24,131 nt of DNA from an uncultured Collinsella sp. (GCA_900548075.1 URJD01000007.1:1-24131); one strand, 5' to 3'; numbered from the stretch's first letter, positions 6,535-14,677 are shown. Notes: generated by a model from the sequence alone, not told the origin. Program-made: numbers and translations.

Positions 6535-9429
6535 TTACGACAGCTTGACGATCGGTGCAAAACCCTTCATCAGCTTTTTGGTCTGGCCGGTCTTTTCGAA
6601 TTGAACCTCGATCATGTCTCCGGCGACCGAGATCACGGTACCCGTGCCAAAGGTCTTATGGCTCACGGTATCGCCCGCGGCAAAGTCCTGCGATGCGCTG
6701 GCGCGATCGACCTTGCGCTCCACCGTCGGGGACACCTTGGACGAGGGCTTTTTGGCTCGCGGCGCGCCCGAGCCAAAGGTCGAGGCAACACGGCCGGCGT
6801 CGGGCGAAACCCCACGATGGCGCTCGGTCCCGTAACTGCTGCCGCCAAAGAAGTCGTCAAAGCTCGATCCGCCGCGCGAACCGGAACCGCCGGTCGAGCG
6901 CGTATGCGAACCGAACACCTTGCCGCCATACATATCCGAGCCCATGCCCGAGCCAAAGGTGCCGTGACGGTCGCCGCGCTTCTCCCAGCCCGTGCCCTCA
7001 AAACCGGCAGAACCGATACCGCTAAACTCGATATCCTCAAACGGAATCTCATTGAGGAAGCGCGAGCGCGGGTTGGCAGAGGTCGAGCCGTAGGTGCGAC
7101 GCGTTGCCGCATAGGTCAAGAACAGGCGCTTACGGGCGCGTGTGATAGCGACATAGGCCAGGCGACGCTCCTCCTCGAGCTTGCCCGGATCATCGCTGCC
7201 GCCAAAATCGTGCACGTGCGGGAAGATACCCTCCTCCATGCCGGCCACGAACACCGCGGGGAACTCCAGGCCCTTGGCGGAGTGGATGGTCATCATGGTG
7301 ATGGCATGCGTTTCGCCGGCCAGGGAATCCAAGTCGGAGCGCAGGGCCAGCCACTCCATGAGTGCCGGCAGCGCCTTGCAGGTGAGCGGACCGTAGGTGC
7401 GCTCGATCTCGTCGGCATGCACGGCACCCGCCGGCATCTCCGTCGGCGCGGCATACGCGTTGCCCGCGATGGCGGCGGCCAGGGCATCCTGCGGCGAGAG
7501 CGCCGGAGCGGCCAAGCTATCGAGCGGATTAGAGCCCGCGGCGTCACGGGCGCCGACGAGCGCCTCAAACGAGGATGCCGGGGCGGACGACCCTGGCTCG
7601 GGCGCGGGCGCACTCACCACGACGGGCTCGGGCTCGGCAGGCACGTCGGCAACACCGGCTGCGCGCAGCTCTTCTAAGCTCTCGAGCGTACCCTCGATAT
7701 CCTCGTGCGTCTCTTCAAATTCGGCAGCGACGCCCAGGAATTCCTGAATGTTCTCGGCGCGGCTCTCGGACTCCATGGTGCCTTCGGCGCGGAAAGCCTG
7801 CAGCAGGCCCGTCTTATCGACGATCATCTCGACAACATCCTTGAGCTCGCCGTCCATGCGACGGCCCTCGCGCACCAGCGACACAAAGCTCGACAGGCCG
7901 TTGCGGACCTTGGCGCTAAACATGCCCGTCTCGGCGCACGCGATCTCACAGGCCTGGAAGAACGAGCAGCGGTTGTCACGTGCCAGCTGCTCGATCTTCT
8001 GGATCGAGGTGGAGCCGATGCCGCGGCGCGGCGTGTTGATGACGCGCTTGACGCTCATCTCGTCGGCCGGGTTCACGATCATCTTAAGGTAGGCCATGAC
8101 GTCGCGGATCTCGGCACGGTCGAAGAATCGCGTGCCGCCCACAATCTTGTAGGGCACGCCCGCGCGTAGAAACATATCTTCGAGGATACGCGACTGAGCG
8201 TTGGTGCGGTAGAAGACGGCGATGTCGTCGTAGCTCGTGCCTTTGGCATGCAGCTTCTCGATCTCGCCGGCAATCCAGCGGCCCTCGTCGCGCTCGTCGC
8301 TCGCCTGGAAGGCCTGAATCTTCTCGCCATCGCCCTCGGCCGTAAACAGGCGCTTGTCCTTGCGCTGCGAGTTGTGGCGCACCACGGCATTGGCGGCGCT
8401 CAGGATGTGACCCGTGGAACGATAGTTCTGCTCCAGCTTAACGGTCTTGCAGTTTTTAAAGTCCTTCTCAAAGTCCAGGATGTTGGTGATGTCGGCGCCA
8501 CGCCAGCTGTAAATGGACTGGTCATCGTCGCCCACGACCATGAGGTTTTGGTACTTGGCGGCCAGCAGGTTGGCGATCTCGTACTGGACGTGGTTGGTGT
8601 CCTGATACTCGTCGACGCTAATGTAGCGGAAACGCTCTTGGTACTTGTCGAGCACCTCGGGGCGGGTGCGCAGCAGCTCGAGCGTGCGCACGAGCAGGTC
8701 GTCGAAGTCCATCGCGTTGGCGGCGCGCAGGCGGCGTTCCAGCTCCAGGTAGACCTGCGCGGCCTTTTTGTCGTTGGGGCTGTCGGCGGATTTGAGCATG
8801 TCCTCGGGGCCGATCATGGCGTTTTTGGCCGAACTGATCTTGCTGCGGATCATATTGATGGGGAATTGCTTTTGCTCGATACCGAGCGCCTGCATAATAT
8901 CGCGCACCATGCGCTTGGAATCGTCGTCATCGTAGATGGTGAACTGACCGGTGTAGCCCAGCAGGTCAGCGTCCTCGCGCAGCATGCGCACGCACATAGC
9001 ATGGAAGGTGCACACCCACATGCCGCGGGTACCGCTGGGGATGAGTGCCGCCAGACGCTCGCGCATCTCAGCCGCGGCCTTGTTGGTAAACGTGATGGCA
9101 AGGATCTGCCAGGGCTTAACGCCCAGGTCGCCGAGCATATGTGCGATGCGAAAGGTCAAGACGCGGGTCTTGCCCGAGCCGGCGCCGGCAAGGACCAGCA
9201 ACGGACCCTCGGTGGTCAGGACGGCCTCGCGCTGGGCGGGATTAAGGCTGTCGATGTCGACGAGCGGCTTGGCGGGCTTGGGTGCCGGCGCGGGAGCGTC
9301 GTAGATGTCGAGCGGAACGAGCTCGGGCTCCGGCGCAGCGGGGGCGGTGTATGCATCGAGCGGCACGGGTTCCGGCGCGGGCGGCACGGGTACCGCGGCG
9401 TTCTTTTCCCAGGGCAAGGGCTGGGTCAT
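6535..9429 (-). CDS. pcrA: ATP-dependent DNA helicase PcrA/UvrD family
   Basis: A superfamily 1A 3'-5' helicase in repair and in removing RNA polymerase and recombinase from DNA. Helicase motifs appear in order in the 964-residue protein: Walker A GAGSGKT (about 82-88), TFTNKAA, DEYQDT (273-278), GDDDQSIYSWRGA (300-312), QNYRST, and MTIHSAKGLEFP (about 713). The C-terminal 46 residues (GDTVSHKTFGTGTVISV...) are the Tudor-like PcrA tail that binds RNA polymerase. Unusual parts are a Pro/Glu-rich N-terminal leader of about 55 residues, a roughly 100-residue Ala/Pro-rich insertion at about 587-684, and a Gly/Ser-rich linker before the tail. ATG 9429 is chosen over a longer open frame because of its GAGGAG site. 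rep or uvrD are less likely given the tail. Confidence 0.95.
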   Translation of the reverse strand: MTQPLPWEKNAAVPVPPAPEPVPLDAYTAPAAPEPELVPLDIYDAPAPAPKPAKPLVDIDSLNPAQREAVLTTEGPLLVLAGAGSGKTRVLTFRIAHMLGDLGVKPWQILAITFTNKAAAEMRERLAALIPSGTRGMWVCTFHAMCVRMLREDADLLGYTGQFTIYDDDDSKRMVRDIMQALGIEQKQFPINMIRSKISSAKNAMIGPEDMLKSADSPNDKKAAQVYLELERRLRAANAMDFDDLLVRTLELLRTRPEVLDKYQERFRYISVDEYQDTNHVQYEIANLLAAKYQNLMVVGDDDQSIYSWRGADITNILDFEKDFKNCKTVKLEQNYRSTGHILSAANAVVRHNSQRKDKRLFTAEGDGEKIQAFQASDERDEGRWIAGEIEKLHAKGTSYDDIAVFYRTNAQSRILEDMFLRAGVPYKIVGGTRFFDRAEIRDVMAYLKMIVNPADEMSVKRVINTPRRGIGSTSIQKIEQLARDNRCSFFQACEIACAETGMFSAKVRNGLSSFVSLVREGRRMDGELKDVVEMIVDKTGLLQAFRAEGTMESESRAENIQEFLGVAAEFEETHEDIEGTLESLEELRAAGVADVPAEPEPVVVSAPAPEPGSSAPASSFEALVGARDAAGSNPLDSLAAPALSPQDALAAAIAGNAYAAPTEMPAGAVHADEIERTYGPLTCKALPALMEWLALRSDLDSLAGETHAITMMTIHSAKGLEFPAVFVAGMEEGIFPHVHDFGGSDDPGKLEEERRLAYVAITRARKRLFLTYAATRRTYGSTSANPRSRFLNEIPFEDIEFSGIGSAGFEGTGWEKRGDRHGTFGSGMGSDMYGGKVFGSHTRSTGGSGSRGGSSFDDFFGGSSYGTERHRGVSPDAGRVASTFGSGAPRAKKPSSKVSPTVERKVDRASASQDFAAGDTVSHKTFGTGTVISVAGDMIEVQFEKTGQTKKLMKGFAPIVKLS

Positions 9430-9568
9430 GGGCGACTCCTCATCTGACGGACGGCGCGCCTGCGGGCGGCGCCATAGTTTGAGCCGTACCAGTATACCGA
9501 GCCGCGCGGACACCGACGCAAATCACACCACGACTCCGTGCGTCACCGTCAGGCCCGCCCCAGCGGAT

Positions 9569-9601
9569 TTGGCGCAATGGGGTCAGGTTACTTTGCACCA
9601 A
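9569..9601. repeat. REP-like hairpin, family A copy 2
   Basis: TTGGCGCAA (9569-9577) pairs with TTGCACCAA (9593-9601), one G.U pair, around a loop with GGGGTCAGGTTAC. It is a close inverted match of the unit at 3194-3227, in the gap between pcrA and uppP. Confidence 0.6.
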
Positions 9602-9677
9602 TCTATTGACAATCACGAAACCACCGATGTCATGGCAGCAGCAGCGAGCGGCGGCCAGAGCGAACAAATTGGCATGA

Positions 9678-9719
9678 AAAGAGGGCGGCATAGACCTTTT
9701 GGTCATGCCACCCTCTTTG
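9678..9719. terminator. Terminator downstream of uppP
   Basis: AAAGAGGG...CCCTCTTT arms, with GGCAT/ATGCC and GACC/GGTC inner pairings, form a long hairpin around a TTTT loop. On the minus strand it is followed by TTTTCATG. It lies about 45 bases past the uppP stop. Confidence 0.75.
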
Positions 9720-9762
9720 AATGACAAGTTGTCGTTCCGGCCGCCGCGCAGCGTCGACTAAG

Positions 9763-10743
9763 TTAGAGGCCGAGCATCGGCTCCAGAACGAAGAAGTATG
9801 CGAGCACCACGATGCCCAGAATGATGCGGTAGACGCCGAAGCACTTGAAGTCGTGACGGCGGACGAAGCCCATGAGCCACTTGATAGCGATGAGCGACAC
9901 CACAAAGGCCACAACGCAGCCCACGCCCAGGATAGCGACCTCGTTGGCGCCGAACGTACCGCCCTTGATGAAATACTTGACCAGCTTGAGCGCACTCGCG
10001 CCAAACATGACAGGGATGGCCAGGAAGAACGTAAACTTGGACGCCACCGAACGCGTGCAGCCCAAAAGCAGGCCGCCGATGATGGTAGAACCGGAGCGAG
10101 ACGTTCCAGGCACCAGCGAAAGCACCTGGAAGCAGCCGATACCCAGCGCAGTCTTCCAGCTCAGGTCCTCGAGCGTGGCGATGGAGCCAAAGTCCAGATT
10201 TTCGTCATCGTCCTCGTCCTCGGCAACATCTGCCGCGGGCGCCGCAAAGTGTGCACCGGCGGGACGTCCACCCGACACCACAGCACGCGAACCAAACGAA
10301 CCGGCAACGGCCATTTCCTCGCGCTTGCTCGCGCGCCAGTTCTCGATCACGATAAACAGCACGCCGTACACAATGAGCGCCAACGCCACGACGGGAGCAT
10401 TGTAGAAATGCTCCTCCATCCAGTCGTTGAGCGGCAGGCCGATCGCCGCGGCGGGAATACAGCCGAGAACGATCTTGCCCCACAGCACCCAGGTGTCGCG
10501 ACGGCCCTCCTTGCCCTTGCTGGGCGAGAACGGATTGAGCTCATGGAAGAACAGCACACAGACGGCCAGAATGGCGCCGAGCTGGATCACGACCAGGAAC
10601 ATATTCCAGAACGTCTCGCTCACGTTCATCTTGACGAACTCGTCCACCAAGATCATGTGACCGGTCGACGAAACAGGCAGCCATTCGGTGATGCCCTCGA
10701 CCAGGCCCATGAAGGCAGATTTTAGAAGCTCGATAATATCCAA
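9763..10743 (-). CDS. uppP: Undecaprenyl-diphosphatase UppP (BacA)
   Basis: A membrane enzyme that dephosphorylates undecaprenyl diphosphate so the lipid carrier can be reused for peptidoglycan and other wall polymers; it can also give bacitracin resistance. The 326-residue protein has the two signature motifs: EGITEWLPVSSTGH (Glu16, Glu20, His29) and VPGTSRSGSTI, in a multi-helix hydrophobic background. A hydrophilic loop of about 60 residues between them contains an acidic run (AEDEDDDENLD) longer than in E. coli. The start is TTG at 10743, with GAGGGGG five bases upstream; the open frame continues another 106 codons upstream without protein-like composition. It has its own terminator. Confidence 0.94.
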   Translation of the reverse strand: MDIIELLKSAFMGLVEGITEWLPVSSTGHMILVDEFVKMNVSETFWNMFLVVIQLGAILAVCVLFFHELNPFSPSKGKEGRRDTWVLWGKIVLGCIPAAAIGLPLNDWMEEHFYNAPVVALALIVYGVLFIVIENWRASKREEMAVAGSFGSRAVVSGGRPAGAHFAAPAADVAEDEDDDENLDFGSIATLEDLSWKTALGIGCFQVLSLVPGTSRSGSTIIGGLLLGCTRSVASKFTFFLAIPVMFGASALKLVKYFIKGGTFGANEVAILGVGCVVAFVVSLIAIKWLMGFVRRHDFKCFGVYRIILGIVVLAYFFVLEPMLGL

Positions 10744-10880
10744 AGGGACCCCCTCGTTAGACACCCGCCGATATTGTTCTGCGGACGGTGCGGGCGATGT
10801 CCCATTATCAACCGTTGGCGGCGCGCCTGCGCCTACCCTTACCAAAAAACTCGCCCGTTCACAGAATTGCGAGCGGTCAA

Positions 10881-10901
10881 ACCCAAATCCTTGGGTATAA
10901 C
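10881..10901 (+). promoter_or_regulatory. Palindrome and -10-like box upstream of usp gene
   Basis: ACCCAA-ATCC-TTGGGT (10881-10896) is a perfect 6-bp inverted repeat whose last base begins TATAAC (10896-10901), a plausible -10 hexamer. No -35 at normal spacing was found (TTGCGA at 10867 is 23 bases away). A regulator bound to the palindrome could cover the promoter. The untranslated leader would be about 80 bases. Confidence 0.35.
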
Positions 10902-10991
10902 TGCAACAAGATAAAGTGTCCGGCGGCCAACGCGCCCGCGCCCGCCCGATGCACGAGCCCCGCGCCCGTGCGATAGACCAAGGAGGAAACC

Positions 10992-11429
10992 ATGAACGAG
11001 GGCTACACCAAGGTATTTGTTTCACTCGACGGTACTGAGCAGCAGGATTTTGTGCTCGCACGCGCCATCAAGGTCGCCGCGAACAACGGCGCCAAGCTAA
11101 TCATCGGCCACGTTATCGATTCCACGGCGCTCGAGAGCGCCGGTTCCTATCCGGTCGATCTGGTCAACGGCCTAGAGGAGGCATTTAAGAACTCCATCGC
11201 CAAGCAGCTCGAAGAGGCCAAGGCCAATCCCGATATTCCCGAGGTCGAGGTCATGATTCGCGCCGGCCGCATTCGCGAGACGCTCAAGGACGAGATGCTC
11301 GACGTGGTTAAGCCCGACCTGGTGCTCTGCGGCGCCCGCGGCCTGTCCTCGATCAAGTATGCGCTCCTGGGTTCGATTTCGACGTTCCTGCTGCGCAACA
11401 CGGACTGCGACATCTTGGTCGTGAAGTAG
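10992..11429 (+). CDS. Universal stress protein (UspA family), ATP-binding type
   Basis: A 145-residue single-domain cytoplasmic protein of the Usp fold, a class linked to stationary-phase and stress survival; the molecular role of individual members is usually unknown. The N-terminal strand KVFVSLDGTEQQDFVLARA and the C-terminal ATP-binding signature G-x2-G-x9-G-S are complete (Gly114, Gly117, Gly127, Ser128 in GARGLSSIKYALLGS). This puts it in the ATP-binding MJ0577-like group rather than the non-binding UspA group. The ATG at 10992 follows AAGGAGGAAACC. It is monocistronic, faces uppP divergently, and is followed by a nested inverted repeat and a bidirectional terminator. Confidence 0.93.
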   Translation: MNEGYTKVFVSLDGTEQQDFVLARAIKVAANNGAKLIIGHVIDSTALESAGSYPVDLVNGLEEAFKNSIAKQLEEAKANPDIPEVEVMIRAGRIRETLKDEMLDVVKPDLVLCGARGLSSIKYALLGSISTFLLRNTDCDILVVK

Positions 11430-11442
11430 CGTTGCTCCCGCC

Positions 11443-11536
11443 GGCCGCGGGGCCTGCGGGGTTTCCTAGGGGCACGTCCTCGCCGCGTTGCGGCTGCGGG
11501 ATGTGCCCCTAGGAAACCCCTCCCGGCCCCGCGGCC
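11443..11536. repeat. Three-tier nested inverted repeat downstream of usp gene
   Basis: Outer arms GGCCGCGGGGCC (11443-11454) and its complement (11525-11536) are perfect over 12 bp. Middle arms GGGGTTTCCTAGGGGCAC (11458-11475) and complement (11503-11520) are perfect over 18 bp. An apical GCCGC/GCGGC pairing sits in the 27-base loop. The structure precedes, and is separate from, the real terminator at 11578-11607. Confidence 0.8.
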
Positions 11537-11577
11537 TTCGCAGCCTTACTTCAACGAGTTGTCTGATAGAAAAATGG

Positions 11578-11607
11578 CGTGCCGCCCCGTTTGGGGTGGC
11601 ACGTTTT
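11578..11607. terminator. Bidirectional terminator between usp gene and histidine kinase
   Basis: CGTGCCGCCCC (11578-11588) pairs with GGGGTGGCACG (11593-11603), 11 bp with one G.U pair, loop GTTT. TTTTGTTT follows on plus and CCATTTTTC on minus. Confidence 0.88.
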
Positions 11608-11652
11608 GTTTGGGCTGCACGTTTTTGTTTGGGTGGGCGTCTGCCGCGTGCG

Positions 11653-12696
11653 TTACTCGAAATATTGAAACTTATTCGTTGAAAACGCGAATGTTACGAC
11701 GAAGCCTTCGCCGAGCTCGGATGCCGCGGTGACGTCGATGCCCATCTTGGAGCACAGGCGCGCCACCAGGTAGAGGCCGATGCCCGTTGCGCGCTTGGTG
11801 GTGCGGCCGTTGTCGCCGGTAAAGCCTTTCTCGAACACGCGCGGCAGGTCGGCCGCGCTCACGCCGCAGCCGTTGTCCGCGACGGTAAGCTCGATGCGCT
11901 CGCTCGCCAGGCCCTCGTCCAGCAACGCACCCGAAAACACGATCTTTGCGCCGTCCTCACGCGCATATTTAATGCTGTTCTGAATGAGCTGGCCCAGAAT
12001 AAACTCGAGCCACTTCTCGTCGGTAAAGACCTCAAAGTCGAGGTTCTCGCACACCGGAGCCACGTGCGCCGCGATGAGCTCGCGGGCGTTGGCTTTAATC
12101 GCGCCCGTCACCAAGGTTTTGAGATCCCAGCGGCGAATCAGGTAGTCGCGCTCCACGACTTCCGAGCGCGCATAGTAGAGCGCCTGGTCGATATAGCGCT
12201 CCACGCGGGCAAGCTCGCGACCGAGGTCATCTACGCGCGACAGATCGTCTTCGCTGCCGTCCAGGTTTTCCAAAATCAGGTGGGCTGCCGCCAGGGGCAG
12301 CTTGGCCTCGTGGACCCAGCTCTCGATATAGTCGCGATAATCATCGGTCTGGCGCCGGCCTTCGGCAACCTCGTCGCAGGCAGCTTTGCCCACCCGGCGC
12401 AAGACCTCGTACTCAAGCTCGCCCTCGGCATAGGTCGGGCATTGCACCATCTCCTGCACCCATGCGGGACTCTCGAGTTCCTCTGCCGCGCGCTCCAACT
12501 GACGCAGAAAACGGCGACGGCGAGCGTACTCGATCACGATGCCGAGCATACCGAAAATAAAGGACACGCCAACCGCCACGACCACGATAGAAACGGGTGC
12601 GCCGGCGACCGTCAGCACAAAGCAGCTCAGCAGCACGCCGCAGGTCCACACGGCGACGGGAAGCAGCGCATCTTTAAAGAACTTGCCAAACGACAT
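11653..12696 (-). CDS. Sensor histidine kinase, short two-helix (BceS-like) type
   Basis: A 347-residue membrane kinase that should autophosphorylate on His129 and pass phosphate to the adjacent regulator. Two hydrophobic helices (about 10-31 and 34-56) are separated by only a few residues, so there is almost no outside sensor domain; this is the intramembrane-sensing design of BceS/GraS kinases. The H-box ESWVHEAKLPL is of the BceS kind. N240 lies in QLIQNSIKYA, followed by DNGCGV (274-279) and ATGIGLYL (303-310). The Shine-Dalgarno AGGGG overlaps the response-regulator stop region and the gap is 9 bases, suggesting coupled translation. BceS kinases normally work with a BceAB-type ABC transporter; none is in this window. 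Confidence 0.9.
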   Translation of the reverse strand: MSFGKFFKDALLPVAVWTCGVLLSCFVLTVAGAPVSIVVVAVGVSFIFGMLGIVIEYARRRRFLRQLERAAEELESPAWVQEMVQCPTYAEGELEYEVLRRVGKAACDEVAEGRRQTDDYRDYIESWVHEAKLPLAAAHLILENLDGSEDDLSRVDDLGRELARVERYIDQALYYARSEVVERDYLIRRWDLKTLVTGAIKANARELIAAHVAPVCENLDFEVFTDEKWLEFILGQLIQNSIKYAREDGAKIVFSGALLDEGLASERIELTVADNGCGVSAADLPRVFEKGFTGDNGRTTKRATGIGLYLVARLCSKMGIDVTAASELGEGFVVTFAFSTNKFQYFE

Positions 12697-12705
12697 AGCC
12701 GGCCC

Positions 12706-13377
12706 CTAGACCGAATAGCCTTGGCCGCGGTGCGTCGTCAAATACCCCTTGATGCCGATTTTTTCGAGCGTGGTGCGCAGGCGGTTGATGTTGACGGTAA
12801 GCGTGTTGTCGTCCACGAAGGCGTCGGAGTCCCACAGGTCCTGCATGATGGCCGGACGCGAGACGATCTTGCCCGCGCGACCCAAGAGCAGCGAAAGGAT
12901 ACGCAGCTCGTTTTTGGTGAGCTCGGTACTGTCGCCGGTTGCCGTATTGGTGACCATGGAGCGGGCGAGGTCGAGCTCCAATCCCTTGTGGACGAGCGTG
13001 CTGCGCTCGCCTGCCGCCGCGGTGCGACGCAGCAAGGCATTGATGCGCGCCACGAGCACACGGGCGCTGTAGGGCTTGGGAACAAAGTCGTCCGCGCCGA
13101 GCGTCATGGCCATGACCTCGTCGATCTCGGTCGTGCGCGACGTGAGGACGATGATGGGGACCTCGGATTCGCGGCGAACCTCGTGGCAGATATGCTGGCC
13201 GTCCTTGACGGGAAGCGTGAGGTCGAGCAGCACCAGGTCGGGCGCGGCGGCGAGAATATCGCGCGAGACATGCTCAAACGATTCGCAGGCCTCGACCTCA
13301 AAACCGGCACGCGCCAAAATGTCGGCGAGCTCGCGACGGATGGGCTCGTCGTCCTCAACGACATAAATCAGCGCCAT
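12706..13377 (-). CDS. Response regulator, OmpR/PhoB family
   Basis: A 223-residue transcription factor, first gene of the two-component operon. The receiver domain (1-115) has the acidic pocket Glu8-Asp9-Asp10, phospho-acceptor Asp52 in LVLLDLTLP, Thr79 in IIVLTS and Lys101 in FVPKPY. The C-terminal winged helix (about 125-223) shows LTKNELRILSLLLGRAGKIVSR, with the recognition helix in VDDNTLTVNINRLRTTLE and the wing THRGQGYSV. ATG 13377 follows GGAGG. The leader contains a notable hairpin at 13419-13456. By homology to BceR/GraR-type regulators it may respond to cell-wall-active peptides, but target genes are not identifiable here. Confidence 0.94.
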   Translation of the reverse strand: MALIYVVEDDEPIRRELADILARAGFEVEACESFEHVSRDILAAAPDLVLLDLTLPVKDGQHICHEVRRESEVPIIVLTSRTTEIDEVMAMTLGADDFVPKPYSARVLVARINALLRRTAAAGERSTLVHKGLELDLARSMVTNTATGDSTELTKNELRILSLLLGRAGKIVSRPAIMQDLWDSDAFVDDNTLTVNINRLRTTLEKIGIKGYLTTHRGQGYSV

Positions 13378-13418
13378 GTGTCCTCCCGTTTCTCGTAACT
13401 TGCACTTTCCACACCATT

Positions 13419-13456
13419 ATGCCCACGGCGTCGCAGCGATGCGACCCCGTGGGCAT
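13419..13456. promoter_or_regulatory. Strong hairpin upstream of the response-regulator gene
   Basis: ATGCCCACGG (13419-13428) pairs with CCGTGGGCAT (13447-13456), then GTCGCA (13430-13435) with TGCGAC (13440-13445), around a GCGA tetraloop on plus (TCGC on minus). One C/C mismatch separates the stems. No T-run follows on either strand. It lies about 40 bases upstream of the regulator ATG and could be an operator or leader structure. Confidence 0.5.
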
Positions 13457-13496
13457 CTAATGTGACAATAGTGTTCGGTAGCCTTGAGAGAGAGTA

Positions 13497-13526
13497 GGGG
13501 CCCTCGGTCCTAAACCGATCGGCCCC
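13497..13526 (-). terminator. Probable terminator of the aminotransferase operon
   Basis: GGGGCC (13497-13502) pairs with GGCCCC (13521-13526), with inner TCGG/CCGA. On the minus strand it is followed by TACTCTCTCTC, a weak pyrimidine tract, about 20 bases past the aminotransferase stop. Confidence 0.5.
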
Positions 13527-13546
13527 ATCACTTCGGCCTCGAGCCT

Positions 13547-14677
13547 CTACTCGAGCGTACGCATGTACGCCGAAATGGCATCCAGGCCCTTCTGCAGGTC
13601 ATCGGTGTTGTCGGAGTATGCATAGCCGATGCGCATGCTCTTGGGTTCCTCGAAGCAATCGCCCGGGGTGACGAGCGCGCCGGACTTCTTAATCATGTCG
13701 ATGCAGAACGTCCTGGAGTCGATGTCGTAGTCGTAATACACGAGCGCGGTGGTACCCGCTTCGGGCTTGACGAACGACAGGTGCGGCTCGCTCTCGACCC
13801 ACTTCTCCAGAACAGCAAGGTTCTGACGGACGATGCGACGGCTGCGCTCAAGGATCACGGAAGCGTTGCCCAGAATCAGCTCCGCCACCGACTCGCTGAA
13901 TATGCCGGCGGAAATCAGGTTGTAGTCGCGATGCGAAAGCAGCGCGCGACGGAGCTCCGGGCTCTTGGTGACCGCCCAGCCCAGACGCAGGCCGGCGAAC
14001 GACCAGACCTTGGACATGGATGCGGTGACGATGGCCTTGTCGTATAGGTCGATCACGGACTCGGAGTACTCATCCGTCTGAGTAAGCAGACGGTAGACCT
14101 CGTCGCAGAGCACCCACGCGTCGTGTTTGCGTGCGACCTCGACAATCGCCTTGAGCGTATCGGTGTCGAGCAGGGCGCCCGTGGGGTTGTCCGGATTATT
14201 GATGCAGATGAGCTTGGTATCGTCGGTCACCAGAGCATCGAGCGCGTCGACGTCGACGTGGTAGCCGTTCTTGCGATCGAGCTGAAGGATATCGACCTTC
14301 GCACCGCACATCTCGGGAATCGAGTAAAGCTGCTGGTAGGTGGGCTTGACGGAGACTACGTGATCGCCCGGTTCGACGAGCGTGGAAATAACCAGGGAGT
14401 TGGCACCGGTCGCGCCGTGCGTGGGCACGATATGCCCGGGCTCGACCGTCTTATAGAGACGCGCGACCCCCTCGAGGAAGCCGGGCTGCCCCTCGATGTC
14501 TCCGTAGGTGAATCGGCGCGAGCACAGGCTATCGAGCCACGCCTTCTTGTCGGTGTTCGTAAGCTCGAACAGCTGGTCGAGTGTGAGGGAGTAGACGCAC
14601 GTCTCCGCAACGTTGTGGGTGCACTTGGTCTCCCACTCGTTCATCCACTGCTCGACGGCGAAATCCTTGATCTGCAT
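13547..14677 (-). CDS. PLP-dependent aminotransferase, class I/II
   Basis: A 376-residue fold-type I PLP enzyme, cytoplasmic. Cofactor residues are clear: NPDNPTG (161-167), Asp192 and Tyr195 in LCDEVYR, the Schiff-base Lys223 in TASMSKVWSFAGLRLGWAV, and the distal Arg in SMRIGYAY. The N terminus AETCVYSLTLDQL is distinctive of a subgroup often annotated only as aminotransferase, and some relatives are named for capreomycidine-type chemistry; I cannot assign a substrate. It starts 24 bases after the cyclodeaminase-like gene behind AAGGAAAGG, so the two are probably co-transcribed and may act on the same amino acid. The class is certain and the reaction is open (transamination, elimination or cyclisation). 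Confidence 0.88.
   Translation of the reverse strand: MQIKDFAVEQWMNEWETKCTHNVAETCVYSLTLDQLFELTNTDKKAWLDSLCSRRFTYGDIEGQPGFLEGVARLYKTVEPGHIVPTHGATGANSLVISTLVEPGDHVVSVKPTYQQLYSIPEMCGAKVDILQLDRKNGYHVDVDALDALVTDDTKLICINNPDNPTGALLDTDTLKAIVEVARKHDAWVLCDEVYRLLTQTDEYSESVIDLYDKAIVTASMSKVWSFAGLRLGWAVTKSPELRRALLSHRDYNLISAGIFSESVAELILGNASVILERSRRIVRQNLAVLEKWVESEPHLSFVKPEAGTTALVYYDYDIDSRTFCIDMIKKSGALVTPGDCFEEPKSMRIGYAYSDNTDDLQKGLDAISAYMRTLE

Noticed and set aside
9440..9727. Minus-strand 95-codon frame between uppP and pcrA
   Set aside because: It runs over the uppP terminator and a REP-like hairpin; not protein-like.
10744..11061. 106-codon N-terminal extension of UppP
   Set aside because: The extension is Arg/Pro/Cys-rich and out of character; TTG 10743 has a strong Shine-Dalgarno and gives the normal UppP N terminus.
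12064..13398. A 444-codon plus-strand open frame opposite the two-component genes
   Set aside because: Antisense shadow; the kinase and regulator motifs are all on the minus strand.
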